Shown: one piece after another, positions 58,914 to 64,000 of the stretch | Numbering within the stretch: position 1 is the stretch's first letter | Layout: each line of letters begins with the position of its first letter | NCBI RefSeq assembly: GCF_007655135.1 | Contig: NC_045132.1 | Span: forward strand, 5,642,001-5,706,000 | Length of the DNA stretch: 64,000 nucleotides | DNA from: Punica granatum | Lineage: Eukaryota > Streptophyta > Magnoliopsida > Myrtales > Lythraceae | Reading direction: 5' to 3' | Notes under the pieces: generated by a model | The model's database searches: none | Seen by the model: only the letters and a program-made list of their open reading frames with translations | Told to the model about the DNA's origin: nothing | Program-made: the position numbers and the translations under genes

Positions 58914-61649
58914 TCAATAAGGGCATAAAAGCCTTGGAGTAGGAATAGCCACGAGCCGCGTGGTCCTTGGCGCAGTGAGACCGAACACGTCGCTCATGTC
59001 CATCTCACTAGGTTTCATTCCATCGGGTAGCTCCCACGTGAAGGAGTGCAGAAAGTGAGCCACTGCCAGATCGAGTGCGTAGAGCCCCAGCTGCATCCCT
59101 GGGCATGACCTCCTGCCCGACCCGAACGGGATGAATTCGAAGTTGCTTCCTTTGAAGTCAGGTGCAGACTCCTCTAGGAACCGCGAAGGCTTGAATGTGT
59201 TAGGGTCCTTCCAGGCGTTCAGGTCCCGCCCTATGGCATAAGCATTGATCATGACTCGGCTCTTTGCCGGGATGGAGTAGCCCGAGATGACAGCATCCTC
59301 TGCCGTCTCGTGGAGGAGGAGCGGGATCGGAGGGTGGAGGCGGAGAGTCTCTTTCAGGGCACACCGGAGGTAGGTCAGCTTATCGAGATCGGACTCTTCG
59401 ACCCGGCGGTCTAGTCCCACAACATCAGCAAGTTCCTTCTGGACTAGTTTGAGGTCCTCCGGGCTATGCATCAGCTCTGCCATGGCCCACTCTATTGCTG
59501 ATGCCACAGTTTCAGTGCCACCAAACATTACATCCTGAATAAAATACAAAAAAATAAGGATAAGTGACTTGTCACTATAGTATACATAAGTGACTTCTTT
59601 TTCTTGCACCAATAATAATTTTCATAACTACATATATTTTAGAATCAACTTAAAATAAAAAACAGAGAAGCTTGATTTCATATTGCTTCTTCATTTATTG
59701 TAAATAAAAAAATTTTGCCTCTATTATTATGTATTAGTGTGGCTATGCTCTTTAATTATCGTCTCAGAAATGAGAAGTTTCTGGTTCAATTCTTAATTTA
59801 TTTTCTTGTCTTCCATCCACTCTCTAGCCCAGTGAGAACATATTCTCATCATATCAGTTGAGATTAATCGCTGTTTGGATGGATTTGGTCCTGGTCAAGT
59901 GTTACTTTTAATGAGTTTCAAATAAGTCGAAGTCTACTAAATAGAGCACAGTCTGCCGATTTACACTGCATCCCGTGATTTTTCGAATTGCTACTTTAAT
60001 TAGTCATATGGTGAAGCTAAACAAGAAGCCCTGACATTCTCTGTCACCACATGACGATAGCTCCACAATTGGAATTCAGGGTCATGTAGTCAAATAAAAT
60101 GACCCCAAAAATTCAACTACGAACCTAAAATAAACTGCATGGGGTTTGTGGTAGACTACTTGTGATTCCCTCCTTCATGGGATATTCTATGACTTCATCA
60201 AGGCATCGGACTTCCCTACTTAATAACCATTGGATCTTTAGGGACAGCGAAAATTACCGATCTTGATGTAAAAACAAATTAATCTAAATTAAAAGAATTT
60301 CAATACATATATATTATGTACCATTTTTATCAGATTCAGTAATGTTATTATCGTTTTAGTTTGATGCGATTGTGTCACGATGCCTTGATTTTCAAAGAAA
60401 AAGTAACACACACACACAACATATATATATATATATGCCGAAAACAAATAAAAAGGCAACTCTATCTGACTTTTTTTTTTTTGGTTCTTTTTTTCAATTT
60501 TTTCATACTTACCATGATGATGGCCTTGATGTGGTCTCGGCTGAGTCTGATGGAGTTCTGCAAGTCGTCCGATTCGCTTAGTTTCGCTTCATCACTGTAA
60601 AATGCGAGGAGTTCATCCACCATATCCGTCTCGATGTCGTCCTTCTTCTTGTTCTTCATGTGATCATCTATGATGCTGTCGATGAACTTGTCGAGATCCT
60701 TTCGGGCCTTAACCATCCGGCTGTTCAGCCCTTGCAGGTCGGCCCACGCAAGGTAAGGGATGAAATCGGCTATGTTGAACGCACCAAACAGCTTGGAGAA
60801 CTCCTGCAGTATTGGGAGAAACTCATCCTGGCCGTCCATTGAGCTCGTCCCAAACGCTGCCTGGTATGTGATGTCTCGTGTCAATGCAAATACCAACTCG
60901 CCGACATTCACGGCAGTGCCAGAGCCAGTGGCCACCGTTCTGATTGTCTTGTCAACCTCTTCTCGCACAGAAGCCCATGATTCCGCTCTCTTGCGACTGA
61001 ACAACTATATGTATCAAGAAGAAAATTACAATATATATATATATATATATACACACCTTGTATTGGAAACCTGACGGAAGAGTTATGTATATAATTGTTA
61101 TGTATAATTCAATGTATAGTAATGTATACAATATATACTAGTCGGTTTTGTAAGGTGTGAGGGAGCTTATAGATTGAATTTGTTGCATGCAACCCGCAAA
61201 ATGCATACCAATCAATGGAATCGTACCTTCATGACACAAATCTTCCGCATCTGGCGCCAAAATGGGCCATAGTGGGCAAAAGCCATGTCGGCACGGTCGT
61301 AGGTGAGGTAGCTGATGGCTACCGTGGCTGGGCGGTTGGAGAAGACGGCATCCTGAATCTGTAAGACCTCCCGGGCAACATCGGCAGACGACACCGCAAC
61401 CATGTGGAGGAAACCCATGCGAAGGTGGAGGAGGCCGCCATATTTCTGGGCCAGCTTGGCGAGACCTCGATGGGTCATCTGGTCCAACATCAGCATGTTA
61501 CCGATGATCGGCATCCCCTTGGGCCCCGGCGGGTAGGGGAGCCTCCGCCAGGACCGGAGGAGTAGCCCGAGGAGGAGGACAACGAGGACAGTGATACTTA
61601 TGGGCAAAGGCTGGACATTGGCTTGAATTTGAGCAATAAGCTCGTCCAT
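58914..61649 (-). CDS. F5H: Ferulate/coniferaldehyde 5-hydroxylase (CYP84A-type P450)
   Basis: Three exons on the minus strand, 61649-61227, 61004-60513 and 59534-58914, join in frame to 511 aa. An N-terminal membrane anchor (ITVLVVLLLGLLL) is followed by the proline hinge LPYPPGPKG. Then come the I-helix FGGTETV (about 309-315), the K-helix KETLRLHPP with E367 and R370, the FKPSRF region, and the heme loop FIPFGSGRRSCPG with Cys449. The C-terminus FGLTAPRTTRLVAIPTPRL is characteristic of F5H. Role: an ER-bound monooxygenase that hydroxylates coniferaldehyde or coniferyl alcohol at C5, the committed step to syringyl lignin and sinapate esters; it needs a cytochrome P450 reductase. Substrate is inferred from family. 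Two decayed paralogues lie at 38170-40023 and 47301-47921. Confidence 0.95.
59730..59815 (+). mobile_element. Possible SINE-like fragment in F5H intron 2
   Basis: A head 'tagtgtggctatgctcttta' and a box B-like TGGTTCAATTCTTAA resemble the SINE-like family. There is no clear A-rich tail. Confidence 0.3.
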
Positions 61650-62003
61650 GGCTAATTGATTTGGCTATGGAATTTCTTCCCCCTTTTTCTCCTTTATAAG
61701 ATAGCAACTTCAAAATGTCTCATGTTGCTGAGATATTATGGGGACCTTAAGGCCATATATATACTGCTACTGGTTCTGAAGTTTTGCGGCGGCCAAAGTC
61801 TATGGCCCCCAAGTTCTTTTTCCTGTTTAAAAATAAAAGGCGACTTTTTTTTTTTTTTTTTTTCCTTTGGATGAGAAAGATATTATATTCAAACTCGTAA
61901 TGTCACGGTGACATTTGATGCATTACAATTTAAAATTACGGTAATTAGTTTTTCGTTGAAATAATTTCTCGCTTTTAAAATTATTGATAATATTACCTTA
62001 CCA
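61650..62003. promoter_or_regulatory. F5H upstream region
   Basis: The promoter should lie here, running leftward. A possible TATA box (TATATATA, 61756-61763) is about 110 bp before the start codon. A T20 tract at 61845-61863 next to GAGTTTGAATAT on the minus strand may be a SINE-like tail. Confidence 0.35.
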
Positions 62004-62265
62004 TGTTTGGTATGGACAAATAATATTATCTTACTGGTAATTTTACTTTTTGTTGGTAGAATGGTGATCTATAGATAGTTATCCCTGGGACCGTATTAGG
62101 AAAGTATATTACCAGCATAGTAAAAAAGTGATTATCTTGAACATTCAAATTACCAGTAACGTGCTTCAGCCAAACGTAGTAGTCTTGTGGGCTTAGGGGA
62201 TTTAAAATCACATTCCCATTAATCCACATGGCTTGTCTTATACCAAACACACTCAAAATAATTAA
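62004..62265. mobile_element. MITE upstream of F5H
   Basis: Left end CATGTTTGGTATGGACAA faces right end TTGTCTTATACCAAACACAC in reverse. About 260 bp, AT-rich, non-coding. Confidence 0.6.
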
Positions 62266-63588
62266 CAGACAAGAAAGGAGTGGTAATATAATGGCAGACA
62301 ACCTTGTTTAGGATTCAAGATATTTCAATTCTGTTTTCACCAATGGGATTACTAGTTCCCTTTATTAAAATTTGTATATCTTTAAACTAAATTTATAAGT
62401 TTTTTTTAATAATGAAAAAAGGGAATATTTATATATAGTCAAAAGACAAAAAGAGTTCAGATAACACATAAGGTTGAGTGGTCCAAAGGTATTACTAATG
62501 TGCACACGAGAGGAAATATCTATTGAGGGAACATCAGAAAACACACAAAAAAAAGAAAAGAAAACAACAACAACAACTATAGTTAATTGCACGGTATGTG
62601 GCTAGGATATCACAAAACGTTTCGCATACAAATGAATTATATGAGATCCTCATGACATATTGGGAGCATCAATAATGGAGAAATTCTTCTGCGATTCTTG
62701 GAAAATTATTTCATTATAGAAGTTTATGACCCAATATCCATCTGAGTTAATATATAAATGACTTTATTATTTGTTCGTTTTTCGGCAAGAGACTATTATT
62801 TAAGATTTTCTTTTCCATAATAATGGATTTACCATTAATGTCTTACTGAGTCTTGGCATAAGGCGATGATACGGTTTGACGGACGAAAATCTTAGCACAG
62901 ACAGTGGAGAAGGGGTATATGCTAAAATATATGGCACGTTGATACTGCTCACGCCATGTTTATAACTTATATATTCAATTCATTTTTCCCTCAGATGTTA
63001 TTCTTATCTTGCCTGCAAGCCATGAAATAATAAATTGATGCAGATATATATTCTTATTAATCATCAAGAAAACTGATGGGAGATAAACAAGTTATAACTT
63101 TAAAAGTAAATGGACAAAGGGAGCGCATAATAGAAGCATAGATTCTCGCTTAAGAATTAAAATGTTTCAATTTTGGTTTTCGCCAATGAAATTATTTATA
63201 TTCAGTTATTTATATTTTTATTTCTTTATGTTGGAGACATGAACCCTAATCACGTGATCTTCACGTGAGGATCAATCGATGCTGTTAAGCATAGATTAGA
63301 AGAAGATGCACAATCCACGGGAATTTGGACAAGAGTATGGTATTAGCCTAACATCTCTGGCACACTGATCAATATTAACCAAACATCTCTCCTTTTCTTT
63401 TTTTGGCCAGAAACCAGACATCTCTTACATAAAATCAGTGAGAAGATCTTAATTGATCTTTCTCGGAATCATATGCTAATTAAGAAGGAACAAAGAGGAT
63501 GGGTTTTTGGTAGGCGACGATTCAGAATAAAAAAGTTTTGAGTTCGATTCTCATCGGCGAAACTTATATACCCTTTTGTTTCACTTTA
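62266..63588. other. Intergenic, no gene recognised
   Basis: AT-rich. A box B-like GAGTTCGATTCTC at 63540-63552 may belong to another SINE-like copy (about 63490-63580). Nothing else was supported. Confidence 0.35.
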
Positions 63589-63984
63589 CGCTATGTTTGG
63601 ATATTCTTCAATAAGGGGTTCGAAGGGTTATGAAAGGCTAAGGAGGGGGAGGTTTTGAGGGGTTATGAAGGGGTTCTAAAACTCTTGTTTGGATAGAACT
63701 CGTTAAGGGGTTTAGAGGGATTTGATTGGATTGTTTTTGTTATGTTGAAATTTTTTTTGGGTCGAATTGTTAAATTATTTTTTTCAATAAAGAGACATAT
63801 AAAAGCCTTCTAAACCTCCCAATTTGGAGGGTTTGAGATTATGACATTTAGAGGGGTTTCAAGCCCCTCCAAAACCCTTATAAAAATTTCCCAAACAAGT
63901 TATTGGAAGGGTTTATAACACCTCCAAACCCCTCCCGTCCAAAAACTCCCGTAAACTCTCAAACCCCTCAATCCAAACATAACG
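63589..63984. mobile_element. MITE with TTA target duplication
   Basis: The ends are CGCTATGTTTGGAT and, reversed, CGTTATGTTTGGAT, flanked by TTA at 63586-63588 and 63985-63987. Subterminal 'aggggtt' motifs occur many times on the left and as 'aacccct' on the right. The 3 bp TTA duplication fits the PIF/Harbinger superfamily. Non-coding. Confidence 0.8.
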
Positions 63985-64000
63985 TTAATTTTTATACTTG

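Overview
The window is nuclear DNA of a flowering plant, most likely a woody eudicot. It has spliced genes with GT-AG introns, an angiosperm-type lignin P450, large AT-rich intergenic spaces and many small plant-type transposons. Myrtales (a Eucalyptus-like genome) is a guess from the general look of the genes and repeats; nothing here proves it.

Five protein genes look intact, and all reconstruct to uninterrupted frames across their splice sites. (1) 3421-10177 (+) is a NERD-like nuclear protein with PHD, SWIB, Plus-3 and GYF domains (1144 aa). (2) 13312-15743 (+) is an FMP32/DUF1640-type mitochondrial coiled-coil membrane protein (231 aa). From memory, these two gene types are also neighbours in Arabidopsis. 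(3) 32180-34021 (+) is an LSI2-like anion transporter (522 aa). (4) 53494-57237 (+) is the 26S proteasome ATPase RPT1 (426 aa, ten exons). (5) 58914-61649 (-) is ferulate/coniferaldehyde 5-hydroxylase, CYP84A type (511 aa, three exons), of syringyl-lignin synthesis. The genes have unrelated jobs and are not an operon or a pathway cluster.

The rest records local duplication and decay. The convergent RPT1/F5H pair at 53.5-61.6 kb has a broken counterpart at 43.5-47.9 kb in the same order and orientation. Another decayed three-exon F5H lies at 38.2-40.0 kb. The LSI2-like gene has a truncated copy of its promoter and first exon 10 kb upstream (21.5-22.4 kb). Between those two lies a repeat field of four copies of a ~350 bp sequence and a ~1.4 kb duplicated block; the first copy of the block was later opened by retroelement insertions.

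Mobile DNA is dense and mostly non-autonomous. It includes a 586 bp TRIM retrotransposon with matching 142 bp LTRs, a tRNA-Met primer site and a 5 bp target duplication (25174-25759). A 1.2 kb hAT-like element with an 8 bp target duplication carries an exon of an ALY/THO4 RNA-export factor (50290-51512). There are PIF/Harbinger-like elements (47949-48879 and a remnant in the RPT1 pseudogene), five long-inverted-repeat foldback elements in four families, several MITEs, a dispersed SINE-like family, LINE remnants and a possible Helitron. The most unusual items are the gene-capturing hAT element, the GC-rich foldback at 18771-20112, and the RPT1/F5H duplication with its datable insertions. I saw no CRISPR array, rRNA or convincing tRNA gene.
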